Source: Salminus brasiliensis
Lineage: Eukaryota; Chordata; Actinopteri; Characiformes; Bryconidae
Assembly (NCBI RefSeq): GCF_030463535.1
Contig: NC_132892.1
Span: forward strand, 31,880,436-31,944,435
Length of the DNA stretch: 64,000 nt
Direction: 5' to 3'
Positions 23,317-35,135 of the stretch are shown in pieces; within the stretch, counting starts at the first letter, position 1; the number at the start of each line of letters is the position of its first letter. The translations under genes and the position numbers were made by a program. The notes beneath the pieces were generated by a model. That model was not told the origin of the DNA. It saw only the letters and a list, made by a program, of their open reading frames with translations, and did no database searches.

Positions 23317-24991
23317 GAAATATTTCTCAACATTCATCCTGAAGACTATTTCTGTTCTTTACAATTTTTCTGTGTTTAATAAAAAGTTTCAGAAAGTTTA
23401 CAGGAGAAATCTCCTCTAAAGACCAACAGTCCAACTCCACTTGTTCAGCGAGTTCATTTCTCTACTCATTAACTCTAAATTCATCACTCTTCACTAATTC
23501 TAAAAGCACTGAGAGTGTTCTCCTACCTTCATTAAGCGACGCTCATCTCCTGAACCCAGAGAACGAATGCAGAGAACTGGAGGAGCTTCATCAGTTTAAA
23601 CAGACTAAAGGGATGTGGTTAAGATGCCGTCATAAGGTATCGTCCGTGTGAGAGACTCCTGCTGCATTTTCTCACACTAGACCTTTTATTATCTCTGACC
23701 ACTCAGACCACGTCTCTCTAGATGGTCAGATAAGGCTGGTCAGTTCCTGAGTGCCAATGCTAAAAACACTCTACAGCTCACCCACCCTTATGGGTCAGAG
23801 GTTGATGATGATTGTGTTGAGTTTCTCCAGTGAGGAGCTCTGAAAGCTGCACCTTCACCCTATTCTGTTCACCATCTTCTTCATCACCATCATCATTAGG
23901 GATGCACCAATACCACTCTTTCCTTTCCATAACCAATACCAGATTTCCAAGTATCTGCCAATTCTAAATACTGATCTGATAGCAACTCTGACTTAAATAC
24001 TCTATGGATGGCTAGTCCTGATATTTACATTGTTCTACTTTTAATAGGTTGTGCTTATATCCCAGCATTTACTGGTTGAGGAAATGCACTTTTGAAAAGT
24101 TTCTGTTAAACGTTTCTGTGCCGCAGTGCAGTAACAAATGCAAGTAGGGAAGCCTTTAAACAAGTTGTTTTAATTCAAGTTTTGGTTTCAAGACCAAACA
24201 ATCACCACATGGAAACAAAAAGTGCTGTCAAAGTTCCATTAAATATCTGCTTAATGGCAATAACTCTTTATGACTAGCTTTAACTGGTTGTTTAAAGTTT
24301 GGTTTCATAACAAAATATGCAAACAAAAAAGAACCCTTGTGAAGATCAGAGCAGGACTGCAGAAAAAAAAACTCAATTGCTGAGAAATTGAGCTTAGCTT
24401 TAGCTTTAGCAGATGAAAATATGGAGCTGATTCACAGTGGACTGGACAGAGCGAAAAGCAGAAGCTGTGATGTTTTTGTTCAGTGCTGAGGTCATTTCCT
24501 GTGTGTCTGGATGGCAGAAGTAGCCTCTAAATTTAGCGTGAGGAAGAAGCAGGGGGTCTAACAGGCCTCAGCACAGCAGACAGAAATCAGACTCAGTAAG
24601 GTTGTCATAAAAGTCTAGCATCTGTTCACTTACCTTGTTCAGTCTCACAGTCAGAGGAGACCCACACCACTCCACGTCCACACTGCAATATATATATATA
24701 TATATATATAATAAAAACTCCACCTCTCTTTTAAAGTCACTTTGCCAGTCCAAGGCCAGAGATAGGATGAGGGTTGAGCGTAGAGTAGCAGTTCCACCCC
24801 ACATAGTCTTTGGACTAAATTTGATATGCTAACATTTACCAACAAAAGACAGTTGAATTATGTACAAATGATTTATGTAATGTGGGTCTAGACAAAACAT
24901 TAAAGTAATAAAGTCATTTTGGGAGGTGACAGCCTATTTAATACAAAAAAGAATCAACAGAAGTTAATTTATTCAGAATTATTATGTAGTT
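23317..24991. other. Non-coding flank between receptor gene B and the CACTA-type element
   Basis: No gene is supported. It contains an AT microsatellite (24,688-24,710) beside an exon-like 49-bp island at 24,634-24,682 (described separately). Confidence 0.5.
24634..24682 (-). other. Exon-like 49-bp island
   Basis: On the minus strand this is bounded by TATTGCAG and by GTAAGTGA, good acceptor and donor sequences. The same island with the same borders is at 49,380-49,428 but not in unit 1. Too short to identify; it may be a leftover exon of another gene or chance. Confidence 0.25.
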
Positions 24992-25838
24992 CACTGAAAA
25001 AACAAACTTGTAAGATTTACTTGATAAAATCCTCGTAACAATTTGCACTAACATTCTTTAAGTAAATCTTACTGCTGTAATATTAAGTATATTTTACTTG
25101 TAAAAATCAAGTAAAATGTACATACCACTAAACTTTACATCTTTAAATATATTAAGTAAAGGTTACTTAATTATATTGAAGGTAAAAGTTATATGTACTT
25201 AAATTAATTATGTACAGTCCATTTAGTTTTTCTTCCTAGACCAAAATATAATTACATCAAAATATTAAGTAAATGTGTCATGAAATATATACATAAATTG
25301 TATGTTTTTTTCTGTTCTACATTTCCAATTACTTGGTTTTACAAATTTCTATTACTCACTATTTTTACATAAATGTTGCAATGATTTTTTTATTACACTT
25401 TACCAAATGTAGTCTAAATATACTTTTACCCTGAAAAAAAAAACAAAAAACCCATGAACATGAAACATTTCAACAGTTTATTCGTCAACATTCTAAAAAC
25501 ATCTAAAAATGTTCACATGACATAAAAATTATTTCAAAGTGCATTTACTAAAACCTGAAACCTCATAGGACCAACATTTAAAGCAACTGCAGAATAAAAA
25601 AAAATAAATTTTAAATTATTATAAACTTTAAATTATTTTAAACAAGAGAAATGAAGAAAAATAAAATCTTTTTCAATTATGCAACAGCAACATGACAATA
25701 ATAATAATAATAAAAAAAAAAAACGTTACCCAATTTAGAATGGCAATTTTACTGTATTGAAAAATGCAAGTAAAACTGTCTGCTGTTCCAATGCATTATT
25801 ATTAGTATAGACACAAAATATATATGAAAAATATATAC

Positions 25839-25869
<31 letters not shown>

Positions 25870-28800
25870 ACATAACATAACACCAACAGAAGATAAGGGC
25901 TTTAACCTGACAGAGATAGAAAATACTGACATTCTAGCAGCGTTTTTGGAATTATCAACATTAACAATGCTCATCTAAATCAGCACCACTCCCAACACTA
26001 TGTTCTTGCACAAGGATTATACAGTATATAATGCTGTAGACTACTTTAACTTAAATTGGGTCGAAACATTTGTTGGCTTGTCAGTAAATATCATCTTGGA
26101 TATTTAACAAATCTTCTACACCCAACAAATTTGGTGCCATTCATTTATAAAACTTAAATGGAACTGGCATTTGAAACTGCAATTACAACGTTCAAACTCA
26201 CACTCTGAACTAGTGTACTAATGCATTAAAACATTTATGATTTACATTTTTTCCAATGTTTTTATACTTCAGTGTTTGAGAAGAGAAACAGATTTGTTTT
26301 TACAGTTGTGGAGATAGAAACCTGTGTGTTGTCATGTATATAACAATAGCAATGTTAATATCCACAATGACCAGGTACTCTACATGGCTTTCAACAAGTT
26401 TTAAGTAAAAGTTTGAAGAAAAGAAAAAAAAAAAAAAAAAAAAAAAGTTCTCTTGGGACAAAAACACCCCAGATGTAATAGTTCCATCTGGAATTAAATG
26501 TATTGATGAAATATTTTAGAAGAAAACACTTGGTCACCTATGACAATAGCAATGCCTCATAAACCAGCATTTCACAGCAATCAACCTTGAGAGACTTTTG
26601 TCTTGTTCCCATCTCCACCACTCTTGATGCCTCAGTGGAGTTCACCTTCAATAGTTCTCAATAAAGACTAAACTGTTACCCATTAAACTGTAATAAATGT
26701 TAGTAAAAGGAAAAACATGGGGTACCTCTGAAGAGTTCTGCCCTACTATTTGGAAAGAGCGGAGAGGCATGACTTGACAAGCAAACTCTGGGAGATGGGC
26801 AATGTCCCACAACTTGGAACTTGGACACATGAATGCAAACAGACAGCCCAAAAATATTGATAAACGTTTCAAAGGTTTAATGTCTGTGTCTGGACAGTGG
26901 ATGTTCCATGTAGAGACAAACGGCTGTTCATGAAGGGAAGGTCCAGTGTAGCGATCAGCCTTGACAAGTTGTTGTTAGTCATTTGTAGGATGCAAAACAG
27001 TCAAATGGAGTGTGACAGCAGTAAGATGTAAAGTGCATGCCACTGCAGTAGTATCTAAGATAGCAGCTTAGACTTTAATGCTTGTACCTTTGGGGACAGT
27101 TTGATCGCATCCAGTTCGAGGAAAAGCTTCTGGAAGACCTCAAAAGTGTATCGTAGCGTTGGAGGGTATGCCAGATTGAGAGCATAAATCAGTCCCATGA
27201 GCAGCGCGCAAGCTTTAGCAGTGTTGCGACATCCCGGCAAAATCTCTGTGCCATCAAGATGGATGGAAACGTCCACTGGATCCTCGCCTTTAGCACCACG
27301 GGTGACCAAGATCTTGAAGATGGGTTCAGTGACATCACTGTGATTGTCCTCCTGCACAGAATTTACAATAACACAAAAATGTATTGAAAAACAAGTAGAA
27401 TGGCTTGAATAGGGTTAACTTGAATTTCAAATTAAATAAATTTTTAAACTGTACTGAAAAAGCACAATTTACCAGGCAATCTTCAAACAGTTCTTCTTTC
27501 TCACCCAGGTACAGTATGAGGCTGCGTATAACAGCATCTCTTCTCATTTCAATGCTTTGTTTCTGCAAACAGATGAAAACGGCGTTAACAATGCATCATT
27601 ATTAATGGTTCATACCATACCATACCATATATTATTCACAATGAACTGTCAAGTAAGCACACAAGCATTTATTTGCAAGGAGCAGTGATTTGGGGAGCAC
27701 AGAGTATGCATGGAGGGCGAGGACATGTGCTGTATGTGTATGCATGGGGCAGTATGTCTGAGTTTTAGAAAGACTAACAAAAATTTTAACAAGCACAAAT
27801 TGTAATAAACACACCTCATATACTTTGTCCAAGTGAGGCCTCAGCTTGGTGCCTACAACACCACCCTTGGACTTCATCAGGACAAGAAGTTTTGGAGTGT
27901 AGTAGTCAAGTTTGTACATGAAGCTCTGCTCTAGGGAAACTGTAGTTATTCTTCTAAATTCCTCTTTAATCTGAAATGACAAAAGTTCGGAAAGCATGTC
28001 AGGAACTGGACCGCATGGTCTGATGCAAAATGAAAGGAGTGTACATTATATATAGGGCATTCTAAATCCTAATACTGACACAAAAACGTACAAAAAAAAC
28101 TAGCCAAAGCTGCTTCAACATCAAACTGGTGGTGGTGTTTTGTTCTGCTAGGAAACTTTCCAGTCCTGACTTCAAGTTGCTGAAACTGGGACCGCTCTCC
28201 AACACAATATCGGCAAACGTGTGAACCACTGAAACTTTCAACAAACCCCCCAAGTGAGTGGGCTCCAAGGTTATCAGCAATTACAGAAAACACAGTTCCC
28301 TTTATGATTTTTCCCAAACATGGTACAAAAAGACCCTCCTCTTCAAAGCTTTTCAAATCACTTAGCAATGGCTCTAGCACTCGCGGATAGCCAAATTTCT
28401 TAATGTCATCTGCCTTGCACAAAACGGCTAAGTAAATTGATGATAATGTAGACCTTAATACAGCTGGAATATCAGCAAACACCCAGTAAACACAGCTTAC
28501 TTTGTGCTTCTTACGAGAGGTTCCTAAAGGATTACATATTTCAAAATCATCAGAGTACAACAAAAGTGCAAGTCTTAACTCCTCTTCAGATAAGAAATTG
28601 TTTTCCTTAAAGTGGGAACCATCACGAAAACTAGTATATCGGCGTGAAGAACAACAATGTTGTGCTCTCAACACCTTCTCCTGAATGTCACTATTTTTCA
28701 AAATTTGTGACAAGGACTGCAAAATAGGTACATATTGAAATGTTTTTCCCTCTTTTGCATCAAGTATATACTCTATTGGTTCAACAACAGAGAAAAGTTC

Positions 28801-30480
28801 CTTTACATACCTATTTCTCTGGTATGCCGTGCCAAGTGGACCTTTTTCACTTAAGGCTGCACTTAGAGGATTTAACTGGCAAATACTATTTACCAAATCT
28901 GTGATTGCCAATTCTTCAACAGCACAGTTATATTTTTCTAATGTGTCACGGACAACGTTAATTATAGCAGGTGCAGATGCTGTACAGGTGATAAACCGAA
29001 GCTCCTCTACAAGCTCATCTATACATCTATTCGGCACATTGAAGACACAGTCTAATTTAAGAAATAAGGAACCAAGCTGATCAACAATGACTAACTAAAT
29101 CTTCACCTTCACTGACGCATGTTTTTTGAGATTCAGCTTCAATTTCATCTACCAACAAACTGTCTTCTGCTACTTGGCTTGAATATGTCTGAAACACAGC
29201 ATGTTTAAAATCTCCAAGGCAATGTGGATTGTGCTTCCTACTTTTATGTGAAGCAAAAGTTGAATATATATTAGTACTGTAGTCACAATCTTTAAAAACA
29301 CAGTTAACAGTTTGATGCTTTTTGAGATGAGTTCCAAGGTGTTCAAAGTATTGCCTCTCAGTGTGAAAACATGAGTTACATGTCAGACACGAAAACAAAA
29401 CATTTTGCCCTAAATGTTCACTTTGTGTATGGTCTCTAGACAAATGTGCACGGTGCACCCCAACCTTTAAATGAACAAGGGCAGTCAGAGTACAAGCAGG
29501 GTAGTGAGCGGCCTTGAATTATATGTAGATGTTTCAACCTATAATGCTTTAAGAGCTCTAAACGTTTTGATGCCCTGAAATCACAAATTTTGCATGACCA
29601 TGACATAACAATCTCATAACACTGGAGGCCTACTGTTTCTCTCTGATGACACCAGCGTGGAAACCTGTCAATCTGTCCTTCTCCTAAGCTGACCTAAGTC
29701 CTAAGCTGTCCACTGCATTGGCTTGTCTTGAAAACCCTGTAAATAAAAAGACAATGTGTGGCATTAAAACGTTGATCTACATTTTTACATTTACATTGTG
29801 CAGTCAGTGATGAATAGAGAAAATATTATGCATACAGAATATTTTTACTTGCCTAAATGAGACGATTTACACTCCACTGGCCTGCATGTGTCCTGTTAAT
29901 AGAAAGAAAAATTATGATTTTGATCAACAAATGACAAATGAACTTGCACGTTAATTCATATAAAGAAAATAACATGACAAGACTAATCTCTTGGATAAGC
30001 GATGTTAAAATATACAAATGAAGGCAGCTAAATAAAATGCATGTATTTTTTTAATATACAGGAAACTCTTCTCGTCAGAAACATTTTCCAAACAAAATTA
30101 ACTATAGTTAATGTATCAAATTAGAAACATTCCATTTTAACATTTTACTAATCTTATCAATAAAAGAGCATTACATATTTTGTATTTGTTTAACATGAAC
30201 ATGAGCTTTTGGTCACAGTCGTTTTTACATTTGTAAAGGGGCACATATTTAATAACGAATTTAATAAATTGTTAAAATGTAACTAATTTGATAAATACAA
30301 ACAAATTATGTGACACTTGATTGAACCATTCTAAGTTACAGAAACATGGGAGCACAATCAGCTCGTTCTAAGCTAACAAAAATAGAACAGTTTTTATTTA
30401 CAATACTATGTATTATACACTGAATAAAACATTATTAAAATCATCATCATCTCTCTCTCAAACCTGTCAGGGGAGCTGGT
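24992..30480 (-). mobile_element. CACTA/EnSpm-type element, right end missing
   Basis: The left terminus begins CACTGAAAAAACAAACTTG straight after the native sequence ...gtagtt that continues uninterrupted in units 1 and 3 (7,681 and 49,795). The next 300 bp repeat AAGTAAA and TTACTT-type words, like CACTA subterminal repeats. The enclosed gene on the minus strand has a Transposase_21-like region. I find no matching terminus (...TTTTTTCAGTG) near 30,480; the element runs into Polinton-type DNA. The region 25,330-27,050 is A/T-rich 3' sequence without coding, with long A tracts at 25,840 and 26,430. Confidence 0.6.
27055..29606 (-). pseudogene. Zinc-finger / transposase-21-like gene with SAMD3-like C-terminus, damaged
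   Basis: Blocks on the minus strand: 29107-29606 (C2H2-type fingers, e.g. CKICDFRASKRLELLKHYRL), about 28069-29051 (region with GTVFSVIADNLGAHSLGGF and CRYC, as in CACTA transposase relatives), 27815-27970, 27473-27562 and 27055-27351 (ending in a TAG). The last three match the C-terminus of fish sterile-alpha-motif-domain-containing-3-like proteins (YPPTLRYTFEVFQKLFLELD). A frameshift at about 29,455 separates the first two fingers from the next two. The large middle region usual for this family, as I recall it, is not found between 28,069 and 27,970, so an internal deletion is likely. Intron 29052-29106 has GT-AG ends. Not a host gene: it sits in a CACTA-type element. Confidence 0.55.
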
Positions 30481-30504
30481 GCCTATCCCAGCATTCAGGG
30501 CAAA
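29607..30504. other. A/T-rich stretch without gene
   Basis: No coding sequence. Probably 5' sequence of the zinc-finger/transposase gene. Near 30,450-30,500 it ends with a phrase (gctggtgcctatcccagc) that I recall as common in fish interspersed repeats, then joins Polinton-type sequence. Confidence 0.4.
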
Positions 30505-31160
30505 AGGCAGACGATGACTTTTCTAACGTACAGCAGAGTCGACAGTGTGCGTAGTTTATAGCCGGGTTTTGATCAGAAGACATCAAAACAAATTAGTTTA
30601 TTAATTAATTATGCACCAGTCTAAGTCTCACGTCCACGGAAGTTTTTTTTCCTGAAATCCAAAATCGCTGTGTTCGTGTCTCAGCAGTTAAACAAAACAA
30701 AAAAAAACGGCTCCGTTCGCTGAATTCGCTCCTCCACGCCAGACCCTGGTTCTCTCCAGTGGGGTCAGCGTCGTCCATATGCCCGCAGTATCCATTCTAA
30801 ACATGCCTGCGGAAAATTGAGATCCCAGGGTCTCCTTAGAATAATTCAGCAAACACTCTATGACGGTTCGGAAGGCGTAGGCCGAACTGATCTGGGAAAT
30901 CAGTTTATCGCCCAGAGAAACGTCCACCTGGCTAAAAATGCTCGCGATAGGGTAGTTGATCAAACCGACCTTGGTGTCGTGCGCTAAATCAGAACCGTCC
31001 GGATTCGTAATTTTGCAGGTCAGGTACAACAGCGAACTATTAAATCCTGATACGCGTCTCCCGAACCTGCTAAGAAGAAATCAATCAGGCAGAGTAAATA
31101 AGTCCAACTCTGATTTCATACACTCTGTAGAAGCGGGGTCTATCAGAGACATGTTTGTTG
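30505..31160 (-). pseudogene. Capsid-type (F54H12.2-like) pseudogene, E2 copy
   Basis: Open block at 30,688-31,029 nearly identical to that at 11,121-11,462. It keeps the shared one-base slip near 31,040. A deletion at about 31,083 removes part of the N-terminal region. The C-terminal third is absent. Non-functional. Confidence 0.62.
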
Positions 31161-31331
31161 TTTGTTTTCTCTCTTCTTTTTAAAATAAATCAGGATTCAA
31201 CTTTTTTCCTCTTATTCGCGGTTTTGGTCTTTTTCAGAGGATGATTCTACTTCTCCATAGAAGGTCCAGCGCCTCAGTCCCTTTGCTTAGAGCGTCTCCT
31301 TTGTAACGAGATCCTCTGTTTTTATGGGGGG

Positions 31332-31544
31332 TTAGACACGCATGTGCACGCGCCTGAGCGCGGTAAGACCCGTGCCCTCTTGACGGTCCATAATTCTTTG
31401 AACCGCTTTGTCCCCCACAGCAGAAACATCTTTAGCAATGTTCTGAGCAGTCGTCTTCAGGTGTGGACGGACTAGACTGAAACCTTTTTTAAAAACACGG
31501 CAAACCAAACCTAAGTCCCGGAAAAGATTCCCTGTACATGTCAA
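31332..31544 (-). CDS. Small basic pX-like reading frame of Polinton-type element
   Basis: A 70-codon frame with NLFRDLGLVCRVFKKGF, then LKTTAQNIAKDVSAVG. The pattern of a hydrophobic/basic N-terminus followed by alanine-rich helix and a basic tail resembles small minor-capsid-type proteins (pX/pVI-like) I associate with Polintons. It lies upstream of the E2 capsid start and on the same strand. Its inverted counterpart in the right arm is deleted (only the flanks survive at 32,455-32,500). Expression is doubtful in a dead element; it could be a truncated remnant. Confidence 0.35.
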   Translation of the reverse strand: MTCTGNLFRDLGLVCRVFKKGFSLVRPHLKTTAQNIAKDVSAVGDKAVQRIMDRQEGTGLTALRRVHMRV

Positions 31545-31575
31545 AACTCATTTTCCAAGACCAAACCTCTGGAGC

Positions 31576-32369
31576 TGTCATGATCCACTGGGTCAATGAG
31601 GGAGAACACTCGCAGGAGATGGACCAAAGCAAGAGAGTTTATTAACGCAAAAGGGCAGAAAACAAGGAAAAAGCAGCAACAGATTAACAGGGTTAATGAA
31701 CAAAAGACAAACGTGACAACCAAACTGGGCAAACCAAAGAGCACACCTGTGGCTGGTGAGGGACGGGGGCTAGGCTTGCGTGCCAGGGCTGAGCCAGAAC
31801 GATACAGAAAACCTAAACCGAGACTTCTTCCGAGACTTACTGGACCTCCGGAGCCGAGGAATCCGCTGCCGAACCCAACAGAACCGATACTATGACGGGG
31901 CTAGCTTACCAGAACACAGGCGATAACTAGAGCGCGCACCAGAGCTGACTTCCCACGCAGAGCGCACTCCCACGAACAAGCCCCTGATACTCCTTACGGT
32001 GCTCTATGACCGAAGGTGAGCAGGCAGTAGCGGTTCGGCAGCCACACCTGAGTCCCTAGACAGAGGAGGTTAAGCTTGCATTAGCAGAGGCCGTTGGAGA
32101 GCCCAACGGATAATGCCAGCACTACGAGACACCAGATCCAACCCAGTGTTGACCTGAGATGACCAGAGATGACCAGAGCTACTAAGCGTTAACTAAAGTA
32201 AATTCTCAGCCCTGGCTGCTTGCGCTAGCCCTCCTTAAATACACCAGCCCACAGGTGAAACACACCAACAGAGCGTGAAGTCAGACACAGGAAAGCAACA
32301 GAACCGTGAAGCGAGAACAAAACATGAGTGTCAACATAAAAGTCCTTTTCATAATTAGAGTCCGTGACA
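31576..32369 (-). mobile_element. Solo LTR-like element at the palindrome centre
   Basis: On the minus strand it starts TGTCACGGACTC and ends GGATCATGACA. It has a TATA-like TATTTAAGG (plus-strand 32,230-32,243) and AATAAA near the 3' end (31,638-31,643). These are the parts of a retroelement LTR, about 794 bp. No internal gag-pol sequence remains and no clear target duplication is seen. Confidence 0.5.
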
Positions 32370-32445
32370 TGACCGTGATAGGGGGAGTTCGTGATCGCCT
32401 GTGAGCCGCGTCCCGGGACCGCCCCTGGGGCGGGCGCGGCGGCGC
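32370..32445. other. GC-rich spacer
   Basis: A short GC-rich segment (gaccgcccctggggcggg) unlike its A/T-rich surroundings, between the LTR-like element and the right arm. Origin unknown; perhaps a leftover of retroelement internal sequence. Confidence 0.35.
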
Positions 32446-32609
32446 GGGAGTGACAGGAGCATTGGTCTTGGAAAAGGAGTTTTGAGAAAGCAGGCGCTGG
32501 ACCTTCTATGGAGAAGTAGAACCATCCTCTGAATAAGAGGGAAAAAGTTTACGTGAATCCCGATTTATTTTTACAAGAATAATAATAAGAAAAAAAACAA
32601 ACAACAAAC

Positions 32610-33231
32610 ATGTCTCTGATACACCCCGCTTCTACAGAGTGTATGAAATCAGAGTTGGACTTATTTACTCTGCCTATGACACAAACCAGCATCGAATCCT
32701 ACAAATATGTGGGAACGCCGCCTATCACGTCCATTCACAGACACCGGTTCCATTGATTTCTTCTTAGCAGGTTCGGGAGACGCGTATCAGGATTTAATAG
32801 TTCGCTAAATCGTCCACTGGAGAGAACCAGGGTCTGACGTGGAGGAGCGAATTCAGCGAACGGAGCCGTTTTATTTACTGTTGTTTGTTTAACTGCTGGG
32901 ACACGTACACAGCGATTTTGGAGTTCAGGAAAAAACTTCCGTGGACGTGAGACTTAGACTGGTGCATAATAAAAACGAACTTGTTTTGATGTCTTCTGAT
33001 CAAAACCCGGCTTTAAACTACGCACCCCGTCGACTCTGCTGTACGTCAGAAAAGTCATCGTCTTGACGGGCGTGAAACTCACTTTAGCCTTTAGCAGGTC
33101 TTACACTCGCAACCCTTTACATTTTCATCACTTTGATGTAGAATCTGGGCGTTTCCTGCCCCCGCTACGCCTTTCAGTCCCGTTTTACCGCCAAAGATGC
33201 CTCGATGGGACTAAAATATTCTCTCAGGAGT
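32610..33231 (+). pseudogene. Capsid-type (F54H12.2-like) pseudogene, E3 copy
   Basis: Begins with the intact start region at 32,610 and keeps the N-terminal part to about 32,806, then has a deletion before 32,812 and further short fragments (32,812-32,870; 32,930-33,231). It carries the same one-base slip near 32,793 as the other copies. Non-functional. Confidence 0.6.
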
Positions 33232-33253
33232 AAGTAAAAAAGTAAAATAAGTA

Positions 33254-33258
<5 letters not shown>

Positions 33259-33328
<70 letters not shown>
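33259..33328 (+). repeat. CA/TA microsatellite
   Basis: (CA)n followed by a long (TA)n tract inside the spacer of E3. The IYIYIY open frame on the opposite strand is its translation and not a gene. Confidence 0.9.
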
Positions 33329-33330
<2 letters not shown>

Positions 33331-33558
33331 ATTCTATTTTTAAATATGCTAAATATCATAATACGTCGTATTAATAATATAAAACATGCTTTATATATTA
33401 TTTATATAATGCTTTATATATTATATATTATAAAATATATATAAATAACATGAAATACATGAAAACGAGTTTTTTGATTTGAATAGTCAAACATAAGGCA
33501 TCTCTTACACATGAACTCTGAAAGCTGATTAAGGTAAAACAAACAAACAAAAACCCGT

Positions 33559-33822
33559 TTTACTTACCGGTCAAAATGTGACGGGTCGTTTCATAGATGT
33601 CTAAAAGTTCAGATTCCAGCAGCGAACCTTCAATGATCTCCTCGATCTCATTTTCGAGTGGAGTGAAAAAGTAAACCCATTGATCCTCGTCATTTTCACA
33701 CAAGCTTTCTTGCCGTACGACCTCAGCCTTCGCACCTCCAGCTGAACTCTGTAGGCGTTGTTCTGGTCCGTATAGCGAGATGATCAGAGTTGTGCGTCGT
33801 TGTTAAAGGCTGATCTCACCTT
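33559..33822 (-). pseudogene. Polinton-type accessory reading frame 2, E3 copy
   Basis: Matches 9,055-9,318 and 52,964-53,224 in inverse orientation, with one base missing near 33,806 that breaks the start of the frame. The acidic block downstream of it in E1 (9,461-10,315) is deleted here; the junction is around 33,480. Confidence 0.45.
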
Positions 33823-33995
33823 AACGCTTATCAGTCACCTTTCCTTACAGACACAGAGGAGCCCGAATCGTGAACGGTGGGTCTGGTGTTTCGTGTCTGA
33901 ACCAGCATAGAATGGATTTCACCAACCGGTTTTGTTTTCGGGATGGTTTGATTGAGCATGTACATATCTCTCTCTGTCTCTCTCTCTGTGTCTCT

Positions 33996-34036
<41 letters not shown>

Positions 34037-34097
34037 AGCGTCTCATTGGTCAGGTTACAGTTCTTTTCCTTCTCAGAAAAGGTGCACTTGTGAAAAC

Positions 34098-34572
34098 CTA
34101 CGTAACGTCCCCGTTTTTGTTCTTTTTGGGTAAAATGACCAGAGACCATTTCCCCTCAAAGTCTTTAATCTGGCGTCGTTTGAACAGTATCAGAGTACCG
34201 GAAATCAAAGTCGCTCGGTCTTCTTTTCCCCAGCGTGACGTTTTGTTTCTCATCATCCTTTTATCTCGTTTATCCCCCGGAGGTTTCACCCTCGAAACGA
34301 CATTTTCAGACCTGATTTCCTCTCTGATAACAGACGGCCAGTATTCCGGAGGAACGTTGCAGGCCTTGAAAATATTTTGAGCCGTTGCAGTATCTTCGGC
34401 CTTAGGTGTGAGATCCTCTACACCCATTCGCTCCCGCAACTTTTTAGGCCACAGGGAAACGGGTACGTTGTGCAAATGCAGGTTTTTTTTCGTGCGCATT
34501 CTTCGTACGTTTCCTTGGTGAAAGTAGTCCGATCAGTTCAAGATCCTCTTTGGGAAGTTGGCTGGAATCCAT
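34098..34572 (-). pseudogene. Polinton-type accessory reading frame 1, E3 copy
   Basis: Starts MDSSQLPKED at 34,572, shifts frame near 34,480 because a T tract in GGTTTTTTTTCG is one or two bases longer, and then runs open from there to 34,098. The second frame contains PPEYWPSVIREE. This is one of the better-preserved copies. Function unknown. Confidence 0.5.
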
Positions 34573-35135
34573 ACTGAGTTTCCTCAAAGTGGATGTGTGT
34601 GGGTTTGGGGTCCCGCTCTTTCGCTGGTGATGTGTGGAAGACCTACGGTCAGAGGTGGGGTTTTTAAAGCAGTTCTGTATCGCTACTTTTGTTTCCACCC
34701 CTAACGTCACCCCCAAACATTTACTATTATGTTTTTGTCATGTTTTACAGAAAGGGGCAGCTGTTTGATGGAAACGCGCTGCTTACTTTTCTCACACACA
34801 GGAAAACTGTGGAACAATTTCATAAATTAATTCCCAAGCTTCTACAGTGGGGACAATTCACGTGTGACAGAGAGCAACAGCTGGTTCATGGAAATCTATA
34901 CCGTATTTTGTTTTTTGCAAACGTCAAAGCATAAAAAGTTAGGAGCTTGTTTTTGACTACACCGTGGGTCTTCAGCACAGCTGTCGCCTGTATATTTATT
35001 TACAATTATGTTGTCTGTATATTGTTTAAAAATATTGCATTTGTTGATGTGGGAATGATAAAGAAGTATCTTAAATTTCACACACTCCTATGGTAGGAAA
35101 AAGAAATTGGATAAAAAATATTCACACACACTTAC

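Noticed and set aside
28062..28280. Short minus-strand frame next to the transposase-like region
   Set aside because: It overlaps the longer frame 28,069-29,037, which has the recognisable motifs.
27055..29606. A host zinc-finger or SAMD3 gene
   Set aside because: It is enclosed by a CACTG terminus with subterminal repeats, carries transposase-like motifs, is absent from the equivalent place in units 1 and 3, and has a frameshift.
34689..34934. 81-codon frame inside the Polinton terminal repeat (MFYRKGQLFDGN...)
   Set aside because: The frame is not kept in the equivalent parts of E1 and E4, and it opposes accessory frame 1; only the nucleotide sequence is shared.
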